NCBI GenBank assembly: GCA_934045075.1
Contig: OW203734.1
Location: 19,694,182 to 19,758,181, forward strand
DNA length: 64,000 nucleotides
Direction of reading: 5' to 3'
DNA from: Yponomeuta sedellus
Taxonomy: Eukaryota > Arthropoda > Insecta > Lepidoptera > Yponomeutidae
How positions within the stretch are numbered: position 1 is the stretch's first letter; the number at the start of each line of letters is the position of its first letter. The notes beneath the pieces are model-generated. The model was not told the DNA's origin and made no database searches. It worked only from the letters and a program-made list of their open reading frames with translations. Shown in pieces: positions 28,863 to 39,507 of this stretch. The position numbers and the translations under genes are program-made.

Positions 28863-29096
28863 ATTTTACTATTTTTATTTATATATTAGGTTCCACAACA
28901 GTTAATAGTACTGATAGACATATCAAACTTAAGGTAGTAAAAAATTGATTAAGGTATCTTAACTAATTATAGTGAATCACAGCATGCATTATTTATTGCT
29001 AAGATAAGTAACATATTTTACGTGCTCTAAATACCAAAAGCAAAAATTGTAAAATATTTTTTTTTTTTTTATATAATAATTTGTGATACTGCATCC

Positions 29097-29161
29097 GATT
29101 AAAGAAAAAGAAGAAGTACATTCAAATTATAGTGAATGTACTTCTTTTTTTTTCTTTAATC
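29097..29161. repeat. 28-bp hairpin
   Basis: GATTAAAGAAAAAGAAGAAG… at 29097-29124 pairs with its complement at 29133-29161 around AATTATAG, with a one-base bulge. Confidence 0.8.
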
Positions 29162-29177
29162 GTTTAAACTACCATGA

Positions 29178-29378
29178 ACTATACTATTTTTATTTTTAAT
29201 GCACTAACCCGGATGTCGCTGCCTGTACGTAATACAGAGAATATTGTAAAGAGGTTCAAAATTTCACTGATGCCGGTAAGTCTCCCATTAGCTCAGTTGG
29301 GACAGCGCTGGCACGGTCAGCCAGAGGTCGCGGGTTCGAATCTTGGCATGGGTGAAATTTTTAGCCTCTAAATAGGTT
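29178..29378 (+). mobile_element. SINE-P with opposite-strand linker at its 5' side
   Basis: Antisense linker (TTTTTAATGCACTAACCC, to 29209) joins directly to a sense SINE-P starting at GGATGTCGCTGCCTGTACGT. A box TAGCTCAGTTGGGACAGCG and B box GGGTTCGAATCTT are present. Confidence 0.8.
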
Positions 29379-29497
29379 TTTTAAAATATATATTGATAAT
29401 TAAATATTTAGATATATTTATTAGATAAAATGGCAGCGGTTACCGTAATCGTAAACGGTTGTTATGTTTTACCTAGTAAGTAAATTATATTATGTAA

Positions 29498-29579
29498 TTA
29501 AAACTGTTTTTATACGGATTTATGCTCGTTTATTACATTTTTACAATTTTCCAACGTTTCGGCACTTTTTCAGGTGTAT
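29498..29579 (+). repeat. Repeat N, left arm
   Basis: ACTGTTTTTATACGGATTTA, then TTTTCCAACGTTTCGGCACT. One arm only. Confidence 0.6.
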
Positions 29580-29682
29580 ATTATGTAGTTATTGAGTTTT
29601 TGTCCTTATCTAATTTTAACTAAGTATTTCTTCTTCCGTTTGTTTCGGATGCCTACCAATTAATTTCTTGCACCACCTGTGG

Positions 29683-29765
29683 TTGACTAGTAGAAAATGC
29701 TTATAGCATTAAGTTCGCCATTGCCATTGTATTTTTTTTACTTATAAGCAATAAACGTATTAATT
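29683..29765 (+). mobile_element. LINE-d-like 3'-UTR fragment
   Basis: GTTGACTAGTAGAAAATGCT, TATAGCATTAAGTTCGCCAT, ending GCAATAAACG. Same type of block as 42449-42530. Confidence 0.45.
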
Positions 29766-29797
29766 ATAACAATAATAACAATAACTATGTATGATAT

Positions 29798-29930
29798 TTT
29801 CTAAGATTAACACGAGCACTAGACATAATTAAAACTGTTTCTATACGGATTTATGCTCGTTTATTACATTTTTACAATTTATGTATGAGTGTCGCGAATC
29901 ATAAAAAAACTTAGTATTGACTAATTTTCT
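29798..29930 (+). repeat. Repeat N left end and repeat X fragment
   Basis: TAAGATTAACACGAGCACTA, GACATAATTAAAACTG, then at about 29885 TGAGTGTCGCGAATCATAAA from repeat X. Confidence 0.6.
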
Positions 29931-29937
29931 TCTTTAG

Positions 29938-30290
29938 TAACTATTAAACCTTATAGAATAGGAAAGCCAGGGAAAATGCCAAGGACGGCTTTAAATGCAC
30001 TAAATGACAAAATTCAGAAGAGTGTACTGCGACTGAAATTTGGCCAACTTTTATCAGACCAGAATAATAAAACGTTCAAATGCACTATGGATGAACTATA
30101 TCTAAAATATGCACCATTTTATAGTGACTGGAAAGGAAACACTAAAACAGCAGAATGGCAATACTCATACATAAACTCAAAGTTTGTATTTTCATGCTGC
30201 CAAAAAATTGTAACGCTCATAACATATGATATCAGAAAAATAACTCGAGCGAACTACTTTTCTCGTAAAAAAGATATTCACATTCACTGA
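29938..30290 (+). CDS. Unrecognised candidate terminal coding exon
   Basis: A pyrimidine tract and TTTAG at 29925-29937 resemble a 3' splice site. From 29938 the frame is open through YRIGKPGKMPRTALNALNDK, IQKSVLRLKFGQLL, FKCTMDELYLKYAPFYSDWK and ITRANYF to the stop at 30288-30290 (104 codons from the ATG at 29976). AATAAA lies at 30294-30299, only a few bases past the stop. Residue use is balanced, unlike the repeat frames. No family recognised, no upstream exon found, and repeat X lies just before it. It could be a host last exon, a retrocopy fragment or chance. Confidence 0.3.
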
Positions 30291-30299
30291 AGTAATAAA

Positions 30300-31424
30300 G
30301 AAAACAACCATTTACACTTATACACGGTTGTTTGCTGTGTTTTGGTATTTACGTGTATCAATAATATAGGGAAAATCTCTGAAACTACTATATTCAAACT
30401 TGAATAAAATTGCTTAAGGGTTTTGTACTTTGTCGCAATTTTATTGAAATAGATAGGGTTTACCACAGGGTATCTATTTACCACAGGGTATCTTAGTTTG
30501 GGATTAGGACAAGTTATTGTGTTGTGAAAGTTGAAAGTTATTTCTAATAGTAATTGTTTATTGATGTTTACCTGAACTTAGTTATTTTTGAGGGCTTAAG
30601 GAGTAATGTTAAAGAACATGAAAAATATAGTCTGTTTCATAGAAACTCACCAATGTTAAAAACAAGTTGCGCAACCTCTGCATCCATAGAAAAGCTGTAT
30701 ATTGTAGTATAACAATAAAAATGCTTTGTGGATGCAATGAATATCCGCAAAAAAATACTTAACTTAAAAGCTTTTTAAAAAACTAGCAATTTCTGAATGA
30801 CATCAATGAACATTTTTTACAACTAGTTTATTTCACAACTTTTAAAAATACTTTGTTAACTTTTCCATTTTCTCAATATGTCTTTTATGAATATTTGGTA
30901 TTTTCTATACTGTAACAGAGGTGTTTGATCATTAAATTATGCTTTTAATCTTTTGAAAGAACTTTGTCTACGTGTGTGGTACACAGAGGCTTGTGGGTGA
31001 AAAAGGTCGAAGTTGATCTTCTTTAGTGAACAATTTGTAATAGAACGGCAAAACAATTCAAAACAGCGTCGCACCATCCAACGCCAAATTTGTATATTTG
31101 AACCATGTTCTGTATTTTAAAAGAATACAATGCGCTCGGATAGTTGTTATATCGCCAAAATGCTAACGTTGGTACGCAAGTCTTTGGCGATCGATTTGTG
31201 GATCGACTCAGTAACTTTGAGTCTCCTTATTTCAAATGTGTAAGTCTTCGTAGCTTCAGGACAATGCTACGAAACTGTTCTATTGTATTGTCTGTTATTT
31301 TGCTTGTGCTTATTTCTTTTAGTTTTCTTGTGTGCTTACTTGCAATACAATTTAACTTTCTGTTACTTTTGCTATTTTTTTAATCAGTTCTATATATACG
31401 TCTGTGTGTGTGTTTAGATGCAAA
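30300..31424. other. Longest repeat-free stretch
   Basis: Over 1.1 kb without any repeat family seen elsewhere in the window. The frame at 31144-31383 is hydrophobic at its end (LLLLFF) from a T-rich run and is not convincing. Confidence 0.4.
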
Positions 31425-31464
31425 TATATGTCTTTATCTTTCTGCCTAAGACACATCGATCAAC

Positions 31465-31580
31465 ACTTGTGTGTTCCCACTGCTGGGGCATGGGTCTTCT
31501 TCTACATCTTAGGAAGCTTAAGCCTTACTCCACTACGGGGGCCAAGTCAGGGTTGGTGGAGGATTGTAAGATAGTGCAAA
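31465..31580 (-). mobile_element. SINE-5S 3' fragment
   Basis: Antisense TTCCCACTGCTGGGGCATGG, ACTCCACTACGGGGGCCAAG and GGTTGGTGGAGGATTGTAAG; the 5' two-thirds is missing. Confidence 0.85.
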
Positions 31581-31584
31581 TATA

Positions 31585-32005
31585 TTATATGTTTTTGTAT
31601 ATCTAAGATACTCCGCCTTACATAAATTTTGATTTTATTCTGGCGATCGAAAAATGTTTGTACCTAGAAAAAATATTCATTATGTAAACGTTCTTGCTGT
31701 ATAATAATTTAGATACATTTTATTACATAAACTCACGCATGTATCTCAAAACCAGAATTTACCACTTGTCTTGATCAGGAGACCTTTTTCTCTTTATCAA
31801 TATCTACATCTTTACTATTATTAGTTTCTTTAGGGACAAATGTTAATATTTTGTATTTCAATGTTTCTCATTTGATTTCAGATTCATGACTAAGCAAGAT
31901 TATTAGCTTTATTTCGTGCTGGGCGGCAGCTCAAAGATATTTGATAGCAACAAAAAAGTATTATTTTAAACGGAAAACTTGACTGTAAATTTTCAGAGGG
32001 AAGTC
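31585..32005. other. No recognised feature
   Basis: AT-rich, no repeat seen. Confidence 0.4.
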
Positions 32006-32009
32006 AGAG

Positions 32010-32265
32010 ATGTGGGAACAGTGATATCGTTCCGATGTTAAACCTAACTGCAAAGTAGGTGGTCGGGGCTGTAAGTAATGCAATTTGCTTAAGTCAGATG
32101 TCGCTGCCTGTACGTAATACAGAGAATATTGTAAAGAGGTTCGAAATTTCACTGATGCCGTGAGTCGCCCATTGGCTCAATTGGTAGAGCGCTGGTACGG
32201 ATAGCCAGAGGTTGCGGGTTCGAATCCCAGCATGGGTGAAATTTTTAGCCTCTAAATAGGTTTTT
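32010..32265 (+). mobile_element. SINE-P without linker, 8-bp TSD
   Basis: Sense, full-length: 5' ATGTGGGAACAGTGATATCG, A box GGCTCAATTGGTAGAGCGC, B box GGGTTCGAATCCC, 3' CTCTAAATAGGTTTTTA. AAGTCAGA occurs on both sides. This bounds the basic SINE and shows the linker is not required. Confidence 0.9.
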
Positions 32266-32529
32266 AAAGTCAGATCTTCCTAATCGACTCTCCTAAGAAA
32301 GCTTCACTCATCCCGATCCCTTGTTTACCAGGAAAACGACTCGAAAGTAGGACAATACCCGCATTAAGCAGATAACAAACAGCACAACACGCAAACGATG
32401 ATCCGATGTTGTCTAACGTGTATTTAATGTTACCCGTGGCGGCAAGAGTGAACAGCTGCTTTCAAATTCACGTAAGTCCGAAGGCGTTGCCACGTCGGTA
32501 ACACATCCAGCGCCATCTGTTGTCACCAT

Positions 32530-32972
32530 AAACTAGCACAGTTGCAAACAGCCGTGTAGCCCTCGCCGCGTTACTAAGCGTAGATTTACAACCCTCAAAC
32601 TTAACCCGGCTATGTAAGGCTTTGGGATTCTCGGCCATAAAAAGTATGCCTTTGTCCTACAGTTGGTACATTTGGAACGTTTTATAACTTTTTAAGCTTC
32701 GTAAGCACCGTTACACATTTTAAAAGCAGTGAATTCTTACAGTATAATAATTATTCTCGGCAATCATGAAATAAACTAGCACATTTGCAAACAGCCGTGT
32801 GGCCCTCGCCGCGTTACTAAGCGTAGATTTACCACCTTCAAACTTTACCATAGGCTAAGTTAGACTGCGGAATGCTCTGCCACAGAAAATTTGCGTTTGT
32901 CCTACAATTGATACATTTAAGAAGCAGTGAAAACTCACAGTATATTTGTTATTAAAGGCATTCATGAAATAT
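32530..32972. repeat. Tandem duplication, 243-bp period, diverged
   Basis: AAACTAGCACAGTTGCAAAC at 32530 and its near-copy at 32773 each start a unit that shares CCTCGCCGCGTTACTAAGCG and TTTGTCCTACA. The second unit is slightly shorter. Function unknown; GC-rich starts in AT-rich surroundings. Confidence 0.75.
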
Positions 32973-32974
32973 TA

Positions 32975-33165
32975 TTACGCGTACGTATAAGTGGCAACTG
33001 ATGTATTTGTATTAAGATTACTCGAGAAAAGATGGTCAGAGTGTAGTTGGTTTGCCGGTGCCTTTTCTCCAATCCAATACGACCCGAAGGCAGCGGCTTA
33101 TATTTTAGATTGTACATTGACATTCAGCAAACAGAATTTTTACGTTGAAATAAACTGATTTGATT
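32975..33165 (+). mobile_element. LINE-c 3' end
   Basis: Sense: GCAACTGATGTATTTGTATT, GATGGTCAGAGTGTAG, GGCAGCGGCTTATATTTTAG, ending GTTGAAATAAACTGATTTGA. Shows the 3' terminus of the copies at 1549 and 58133. Confidence 0.6.
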
Positions 33166-33235
33166 TTATTGGAATGAATTAGGTACATATTTTACTGTAA
33201 AAAAAAATTAAAACGATGATTTTCTTTATACAATA

Positions 33236-33328
33236 AGGGATAGATAGATAGAATATTCTTTATTGCATGTACACCAAGGATTACATAAGAGACTTATAAA
33301 ATAACAGTACAGTACAAGTGGCGGCCTT
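33236..33328 (-). mobile_element. LINE-d 3' end with (GATA)n tail
   Basis: GATAGATAGATAGAATATTC then CTTTATTGCATGTACACCAA: antisense 3' terminus. The SINE-P at 33328 is inserted into its GGCCTTA site. Confidence 0.7.
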
Positions 33329-33665
33329 AGTGCATTAAAAATAAAAATAGTGTAATCATGTCGGTACAGTGATATCGTTCCGATGTTAAACCTAACTGCA
33401 AGGTAAGTAGTCGGGGCTGTAAGTAATGTAATGCTTAAGTCAGATGTCGCTGCCTGTACGTAATACAGAGAATATTGTAAAGAGGTTCGAAATTTCACTG
33501 ATGCCGTGAGTCGCCCATTGGCTCAATTGGTAGAGCGCTGGTACGGATAGCCAGAGGTTGCGGGTTCGAATCCCGGCATGGGTGAAATTTTTAGCCTCTA
33601 AATAGGTTTTTAAATTTGTTCCTTAGCACGGGTTAGTGCATCAAAAATAAAAATAGTGTAATTTG
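33328..33665 (+). mobile_element. SINE-P with linker at both ends
   Basis: Sense. Linker TTAGTGCATTAAAAATAAAA, then SINE 5' GTCGGTACAGTGATATCG, intact A and B boxes, 3' AATAGGTTTTTAAATTTG and a second linker CACGGGTTAGTGCATCAAAA. Same architecture as 13365-13724. Confidence 0.85.
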
Positions 33666-33669
33666 ACAA

Positions 33670-34285
33670 CATATTATTTTATAGTTGATACACATAAATA
33701 AACGGTACATGAATATGAAATAAAAAACAATAAACATACACAAAAAAAAACAATAGGACATGAACGAAAAATATACCTACATAATACTAGAAAGGGATTT
33801 CACAAATACGAATAACAATCTTACATTAAGGAAAAATAGTAGTTATGCACGATAGTAGAGGAAACAATGCTATTTTAATCACATCCGCATTTTATTTGTT
33901 TATATCCTACAGTAAACGAATACAAGTTAAATGATTTAACAATAATTCGGTTTTTTATCAATCTACTCTGATTGAGGTTGTATGAAAAAGATCACTTTTA
34001 GTAATAATATCACCGTCATTACTCTTATCTTAAGAAATATCTGTACAATTTTCTTTTTCAAAGAGTTCTTTATCTGTCTATCTATCTATTGCACCTACTA
34101 AAATCACACGTACTTTCACGCAACGCCAAATGAATATTGATGAAAATGTTAAGTACAAACCTTTTAGACCTTGCTGTCCTAGGCCACTCAGATACGAGCT
34201 TATGCGTATTGTATGAGTCTGCAAGTTTGAGCACCATATTACGAATACAAACCACTCATTTTCCCATTGGCTGACTCTTCACCTC
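33670..34285. other. No recognised feature
   Basis: Only a short TCTA run near 34075-34090. Confidence 0.4.
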
Positions 34286-34291
34286 GATGTC

Positions 34292-34612
34292 GATCAACCC
34301 TTGTTTGTCCCCACAGCTGCGGCTCGGGTATTTTCGTGCATCGCAGGAAGGTTAGGCCATACTCCAACCCGCCCACAAGTCCAGGTTAGTGGAGGATTGT
34401 AAGACAGTAGCGGGCATTACGGTCAGAAGTTATCAAGCCGCCCATAAGGCCTCTGACATGGCTTAGCCTTGCGAAGCACGGAAGCGCTCTGGAAAAATGC
34501 CACTAGCGGTAGTCACAGGACCGTCACCCAAACCGCACCTCACCGCGCTTGTTGTTGCTTAACTCAAATGATTAATTCCAATCACTCGGTTCGACAAGGC
34601 CACGAGCGCTTC
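34292..34612 (-). mobile_element. SINE-5S, subfamily A, near full length
   Basis: Antisense. The complement starts GAAGCGCTCGTGGCCTTG and has TTAAGCAACA and a decayed GGTTTGGGTGACGG C-box. An internal deletion joins GGCTTAGCC to TTGCGAAGCACG, removing part of the body. Confidence 0.85.
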
Positions 34613-34851
34613 ATGACCGCTGACTCTACATAATTTTCGGTATAACAAAGTCACTGGCCATACATTATAAAGCTTTTTACTTGAAAAAGAGACATTTTTT
34701 ACTATCTCCGAACGCACGGCTGCGAGTGCCGGGCTTGTTTTACGATGTCGACAGATGGCGCTGCGGACGTGCGTGGCACCGTGGCTAAGTGTCTCTGTAC
34801 GAAGGGGAATGCAGAAGGCCGATGCATCTTACATAACCATAAAGTGTATTC

Positions 34852-35005
34852 GTTATCCCCACTGCTGGGGCACGGGTCTCTTCCTGCATCGCAGGCAGGT
34901 TAGGCCATACTCCACCACGGGGGCCAAGTCCGGGTTGGTGGAGGATTGTAAGACAGTGGCGGGCCTAACTGTCAGAAGTTATCAAGCCGCCCCCATAAGA
35001 CCTCT
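34852..35005 (-). mobile_element. SINE-5S 3' part
   Basis: Antisense CCCACTGCTGGGGCACGGGT through CTCCACCACGGGGGCCAAGT to AAGTTATCAAGCCGCCC. Confidence 0.85.
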
Positions 35006-35320
35006 TTACATCTTCAGCTATAATCCAGCAACCATCGGTCAAATTGTCGGTCCAGCGAGCTAGTTCACACTCCTCCGTTTTCTGGTAATTATTTTCAGAC
35101 TAATACTACCCCTGCCTGATATCCCTGGGTTTCACGAAAGATAGGTGTAAAAGCCAAGCCAGTTATTGCCAAATATTTTTTTCTTTTCGATATTCTTAGA
35201 CAAAATATTGACATTTAATAGTAATATAAAAAATAACTTTAGATTCATTGAATATGCCGGGTCCCAAGATCAAAAGAAAAAACCTTTATTATGTTCAGTA
35301 AAATTGAGAATCAGTGCCAA
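35006..35320. other. No recognised feature
   Basis: No repeat seen. Confidence 0.4.
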
Positions 35321-35321
35321 C

Positions 35322-35582
35322 TACAGTCTATTTATTCTTACTCGTCCAATTTAGTAAACAAGATTCTACCCTCAAACTGTGACTTTTTAGTCCAAAACTG
35401 CCATATTTCCATAAATGAAGTATTTTGGAACACTCTTTTAGATAACACGCTGCCAATTTTATAAACATAGTTCATGATAGTTCATGAATTTGCCATAAAA
35501 TGTCTAGTTTAGGCATCTAATCACAATTTTAAGGTTAGAATCTTGTTTACTAAATTGGACAAGTAAGAATAAATAGACTGTA
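35322..35582. mobile_element. MITE M, 261 bp
   Basis: Starts TACAGTCTATTTATTCTTAC and ends with the complement AAGAATAAATAGACTGTA. The arms run about 55 bp (35322-35377 against 35530-35582) and share CCAATTTAGTAAACAAGATT. The terminal TA fits a TA target site. One arm recurs at 28803-28862. Confidence 0.75.
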
Positions 35583-35758
35583 TAGGTTATCAACCCTTGA
35601 AGCCCTATACGTTATCAACCCTTGTATGTCCCCACTGCTGGGGCACGGGTTTCTTCCTGCATTGCATAAAGGTTAGGCTCCACCACGGGGACCAAGTTCG
35701 GGTTGGTGGAGGAATGTTGACAATGGCGGGCCTTACTGTAAAAAGTTATCATTAAGAA
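35583..35758 (-). mobile_element. SINE-5S 3' part with duplicated tail
   Basis: Antisense. The terminal GTTATCAACCCTTG occurs twice (35587 and 35611) before ATGTCCCCACTGCTGGGGCA, so the tail is duplicated or two insertions abut. Confidence 0.8.
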
Positions 35759-35805
35759 ATACTAGTGCCTACGTGAATCTATAAAATAAAATGTCTATCC
35801 GAATA

Positions 35806-36020
35806 AATACCTTTTTAGTGGCTCAAAATTCCACCCATGCCGGGATTCGCACCCGCGACCTCTGGCTATCCGTGCCAGCGCTCTTTCCAACTAAGCTAAT
35901 GGCGTCTCACCGACATCAGTGAAATTTCGAACCTCTTTACACTATTCTTTGTATTACGTACGTATAGGTTTTTAAAATTGTCCTTAGCACGGGTTAGTGC
36001 ATTAAAAATAAAATTAGTAT
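35806..36020 (-). mobile_element. SINE-P antisense, then sense linker
   Basis: SINE antisense at 35806-35962, then AGGTTTTTAAAATTGTCCTT and GCACGGGTTAGTGCATTAAA in sense orientation. The short sense 3' end shows the copy is the remnant of an inverted pair. Confidence 0.8.
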
Positions 36021-36021
36021 A

Positions 36022-36565
36022 TCCGAAAAAAGTCCAGCAAAAAAATGCTCCCGTACCGGGCTGGTCTGTAACTAACGTAAAAGTCTTTCTGTCCGACAGC
36101 TTCGTCTCGGCTGTCATGCATTAATTATTATTGGGACAAATTATGCTTCACCGGCCGCCGCCGTCGGGTCAAGAGGGAATATTTATAGCTGATTTATTTT
36201 AGGGTCTTGTCCCGAATCCGGACGCCTGTGTGGGTTTGAGTGTGGAGATTTTAAGCACAGCACTCACTTGGATATGTAACACGTAAGGTATCTAACACTG
36301 TATATACCTACAGACCTACTAAACGTTTCGTTTACAAATCACGCGTATCAGGTAAGCAGCGTTCCTGCTTTTAGATAGAGAATACTTTACTCCACACCAG
36401 AGAAAAGGAATTGCAACCATGATTTCTTAAATCTAGGTAATGTTATACAACTGGCGGTTCTGTCGTTTAGATATACCTTTGAACGAATAATAGAATAATA
36501 GTCAGTAAGTGCAAGTACATTAGTAATAAAATCGGAACTATATTAATAATAATAAATAATAATAA
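36022..36565. other. No recognised feature
   Basis: A short GC-rich patch near 36150 (GGCCGCCGCCGTCGG). No repeat match. Confidence 0.4.
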
Positions 36566-36578
36566 TAATAAATAAATA

Positions 36579-36808
36579 TTCATGGACATACTACACAGAT
36601 CTCGTTAGCCCTATACTAAGTAGAACTAAATGACTTGTGTTATAGGTGCTAACTCGACGATAGATTTAATACAATAAATACATAGATAACATCCAAGACC
36701 CGAGGCAAACTAGAAAAGTTCGTTTCCCAGTTTGACCCGGCCGGGGATCGAACCCGAGAACTACGGTTTTACAGCAGCGTGCCAAACCGCTGCGCCACCG
36801 AGGCCGTC
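36579..36808 (-). mobile_element. SINE-G
   Basis: Antisense. TAATAATAAATAAATATTC tail, GGGGATCGAACCC B box, GCCAAACCGCTGCGCCACCG A box. Preceded by an AAT-rich run. Confidence 0.85.
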
Positions 36809-36877
36809 TAGGTAGCAAAAGATGACAAGAATGTAAGAACTTACAATTACATAGTATATAGTGTTTGTTTGTTTTTT

Positions 36878-37005
36878 ACGCTTTATTGGACAAAAATTAA
36901 TAAACAGAAAAAAAACTTAAATAACAGGTAAGTGTTGATGTACAAAAACGGACTTATTTCGAAAAAAAAGTTTCTTCCAGACAGCCTAAGAAAGATTCTG
37001 AACAA
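36878..37005 (-). mobile_element. LINE 3'-UTR-like fragment
   Basis: Antisense CGCTTTATTGGACAAAAATT and AGTTTCTTCCAGACAGCCTA, like the GGAAGAAAT blocks of LINE-b/-d. Confidence 0.45.
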
Positions 37006-37009
37006 TAAA

Positions 37010-37370
37010 ACAGAGAGCGGGAGATGGCAAATATAGCTAAACAAGAAAAATAAAATAGTGTGTTATTAATGTAATATTATGTAACATTACGAATAAATAG
37101 CTCGAATAGAATAAAAACGTATAAGCAACGGCTTTAAATTGATGTACGCCGCTTACAGCTACTTTTGTTTAGTACGGAAAATCTCTAACAAGCGCCAAGT
37201 ATGCGATATACTCGTCGATGTCTGAGTATTATACACATATTTTTCTTTATTATAATTATAAAAGAGTTTAATACTAATGAGTATTTTCTTCCAGCTAATC
37301 TTGGTTTATGTGGATAGTGGTGCGGATAGACTTCCGTAGAGAGGAGCTATTCATATCTATATCTATAATC
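37010..37370. other. No recognised feature
   Basis: Contains a TTTTCTTCCAGCTAATC block near 37285 that may be an old LINE 3' end. Confidence 0.35.
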
Positions 37371-37374
37371 AGCC

Positions 37375-37770
37375 CACATCAACCCACTGCTGGGCATAGG
37401 CCTCCTTTTTACTGCGCCATTTCTCACGGTCCTGTGCTAACCTGGTCCATCTCTGATCCGCAAAACTGACGATGTCGTCTGACCATCGTGTCGGTGGTCT
37501 GCCTACCAACCTCCTTCCCTCCCTCGGTCACCACTCCGATACTGCACTGGTCCACCGGCCGTCTTCCTTTCTAGCCAAGTGTCCCGCCCATTTCCACTTT
37601 AAGTCTGTGATCCGCTCACCAACGTCTTTGACCTTGGTTCTTCGACGAATTTCTACGTTGGGTACGCGGTCCACAAGCGATATGCCCAGCATGGCATGCT
37701 CCATCACTCTTTGTGCAAAATTTATTTTGTGCATATTTTGCTTGGTGAGCGTCCATGTTTCATATAGAAC
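37375..37770 (-). pseudogene. RTE-3 LINE C-terminus, longest copy
   Basis: Minus strand reads YETWTLTKQNMHKINFAQRV, MEHAMLGISLVDRVPNVEIR, ERITDLKWKWAGHLARKEDG and RWTSAVSEW. An in-frame TGA comes next, then GRPPTRWSDDIVSFADQRW, RLAQDREKWRSKKEAYAQQW and VDVG. The LKWKWAGH and GRPPTRWSDD blocks identify the region after RT in RTE-type LINEs. Apart from the one stop the frame is intact, so it is a fairly young truncated insert. Confidence 0.9.
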
Positions 37771-37771
37771 T

Positions 37772-38090
37772 TAATAAATAGAGTTGGAAAAGCGAATATT
37801 AATCGAATTTAATGCAGCCTCCTCATTTAATACGCATACGATCACAAAATTCACAAATACACATACGATCTTTCGAATCTGCACCAGGCGCCTTTGTGTT
37901 CGTGCGAAAACAAATCCAATACATGCACGTAACGATCTACGGACAAGCGCCATAATACGGTGTTTATTTTGGAAGTAGTTTTGAATAACAGATGTCATAT
38001 AGACATAGAATATTATATTAAATATATATGCCAGTTTACCAGACACTTTACCAACTCCCCTTTGTTCAAATATGCTCATTGTGCAATATA
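37772..38090. other. Overlapping frames, not recognised
   Basis: Open frames of about 100 and 65 codons lie on opposite strands over the same bases; neither shows a domain. Probably chance. Confidence 0.3.
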
Positions 38091-38091
38091 T

Positions 38092-38772
38092 TATATTTCA
38101 TTACAAGTGCGGAAAGGCTGTCATTGCAAAGAGTTCCGACAAATGTCGACCCGAGCCGAGGCGCAGCCGAAGGCGAGGGTTGACAGTCGGAACAAGTTGC
38201 AATGACGGTTCCGCACGTGTACTGAACGACTATTTTTAATACAGTTGCGAAAAAAAAAAGCAATTTAATAAAGAAAAAATATTTGGAAAATGGCGCCAAC
38301 CGTAAAAAAATATAAGCAGAGATTTTTTTGTTCACCCATTCTAGTAGGCATAGCAAACTATGCGCATACAGCCAAGTCTTCAGTGGAATTTTTTTATTGA
38401 TATGAAATGAAAATGAAATTCAATGAGATGAAATGAAATGAAACCGAACCTAACTCATTCAATCAAATCATTAAATCTGATATTGAAACAAATTAGTAGC
38501 TCATAAAAACTTCTATGATTTTTTTTAGTAAAAACTTTATGGTTGGTTTTTCTTTTTAATAGACATTATTTTTACAGTTGGGAAAGAAAACGCACGAGTG
38601 CGGGAAAGGTAAAAAAAAGCACGAGTGTGTAATAGCCCACATCCCGCACGCTATACGTTCCTGTAATACGCCACTTTTTGAGCAACTGTATTAAAAAATA
38701 ATTTTCTAATCTAATCTATACCATTACATAGCAGTGTAAGGTTTTTTGAATTAGAATTGTTTTTAAAACCAA
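38092..38772 (+). mobile_element. Repeat I, long-loop copy
   Basis: Full copy. The opening stem (TACAAGTGCGGAA … TTCCGCACGTGTA) encloses a GC-rich loop CCGAGCCGAGGCGCAGCCGA that the 14.7-kb copy lacks. The 3' end GAATTAGAATTGTTTTTAAA is shared with that copy. Confidence 0.85.
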
Positions 38773-38774
38773 GT

Positions 38775-39125
38775 CCAGTTTGTAGATTTTAGAGTAGATA
38801 CTTAAGCTGGGTACCTAGGCTACTAATAAGCCTGGTATCACAAAACAATGACCGGAAAATTATTCTTGCTTGCTTAGAGATATCCGGTAAATGATTAAAT
38901 AATTCACTGCGGCCCTCGCGAATCAAATAGCTGAAGCAGTTCCATTTTATGAAAGTAGAAAAGAACTCAAATTAATTCTGCCTCGACGCAGTCTAGAAGC
39001 AATTTGTTTTAGTGAAAAATCAGCGGAGAGCTGAGAAAAATGCACCAGAAGTACAGCCAACTATCTACGCCATTATTTTGTTGCGAAAACTTGACTTTCC
39101 TTCCACAACTCTCCATTGTCTGTTA
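38775..39125. other. No recognised feature
   Basis: No repeat seen. Confidence 0.4.
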
Positions 39126-39126
39126 T

Positions 39127-39375
39127 GGTTCGTTATCAAACCTTTTAATTCCCCACTGCTAGGGCACGGGTCTTTTCCTGCATCACAGGAAGCTTAGGCA
39201 ATACCCCACCACGGGGGCCAAGTCCGGGTTGGTAGAGCATTGTAAGAAAATGGCGGGCCCTACTGTCAGAAGTTACCAAGCCGCCTATAAGGCCACTGAC
39301 AGGGCCTAACGACTGCCATTACATGACAGCCGGCACCAACTGCTTAACCATCGGCGGTTGTCTGGAAAAAAATGC
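39127..39375 (-). mobile_element. SINE-5S 3' part
   Basis: Antisense TTCCCCACTGCTAGGGCACG … CGGCACCAACTGCTTAACCA. The head and the GCTTCGCAAGGCACG part are missing. Confidence 0.85.
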
Positions 39376-39507
39376 TGTAAGTATTATGGGTTGTCTTGGT
39401 AAATATTTTATATCTGTTTTTCCGAGTGTACGATGAAAAATATTCTTTTATTATCTTTGACTACCGAATTATCACTGTGACATTATTAAAAATCTATTTC
39501 TAATCTA

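Noticed and set aside
36150..36180. CpG-rich promoter island
   Set aside because: Only about 30 bp, with no initiator, TATA box or gene next to it.
37771..38079. 102-codon minus-strand frame
   Set aside because: A frame on the other strand overlaps it and neither has recognisable features.
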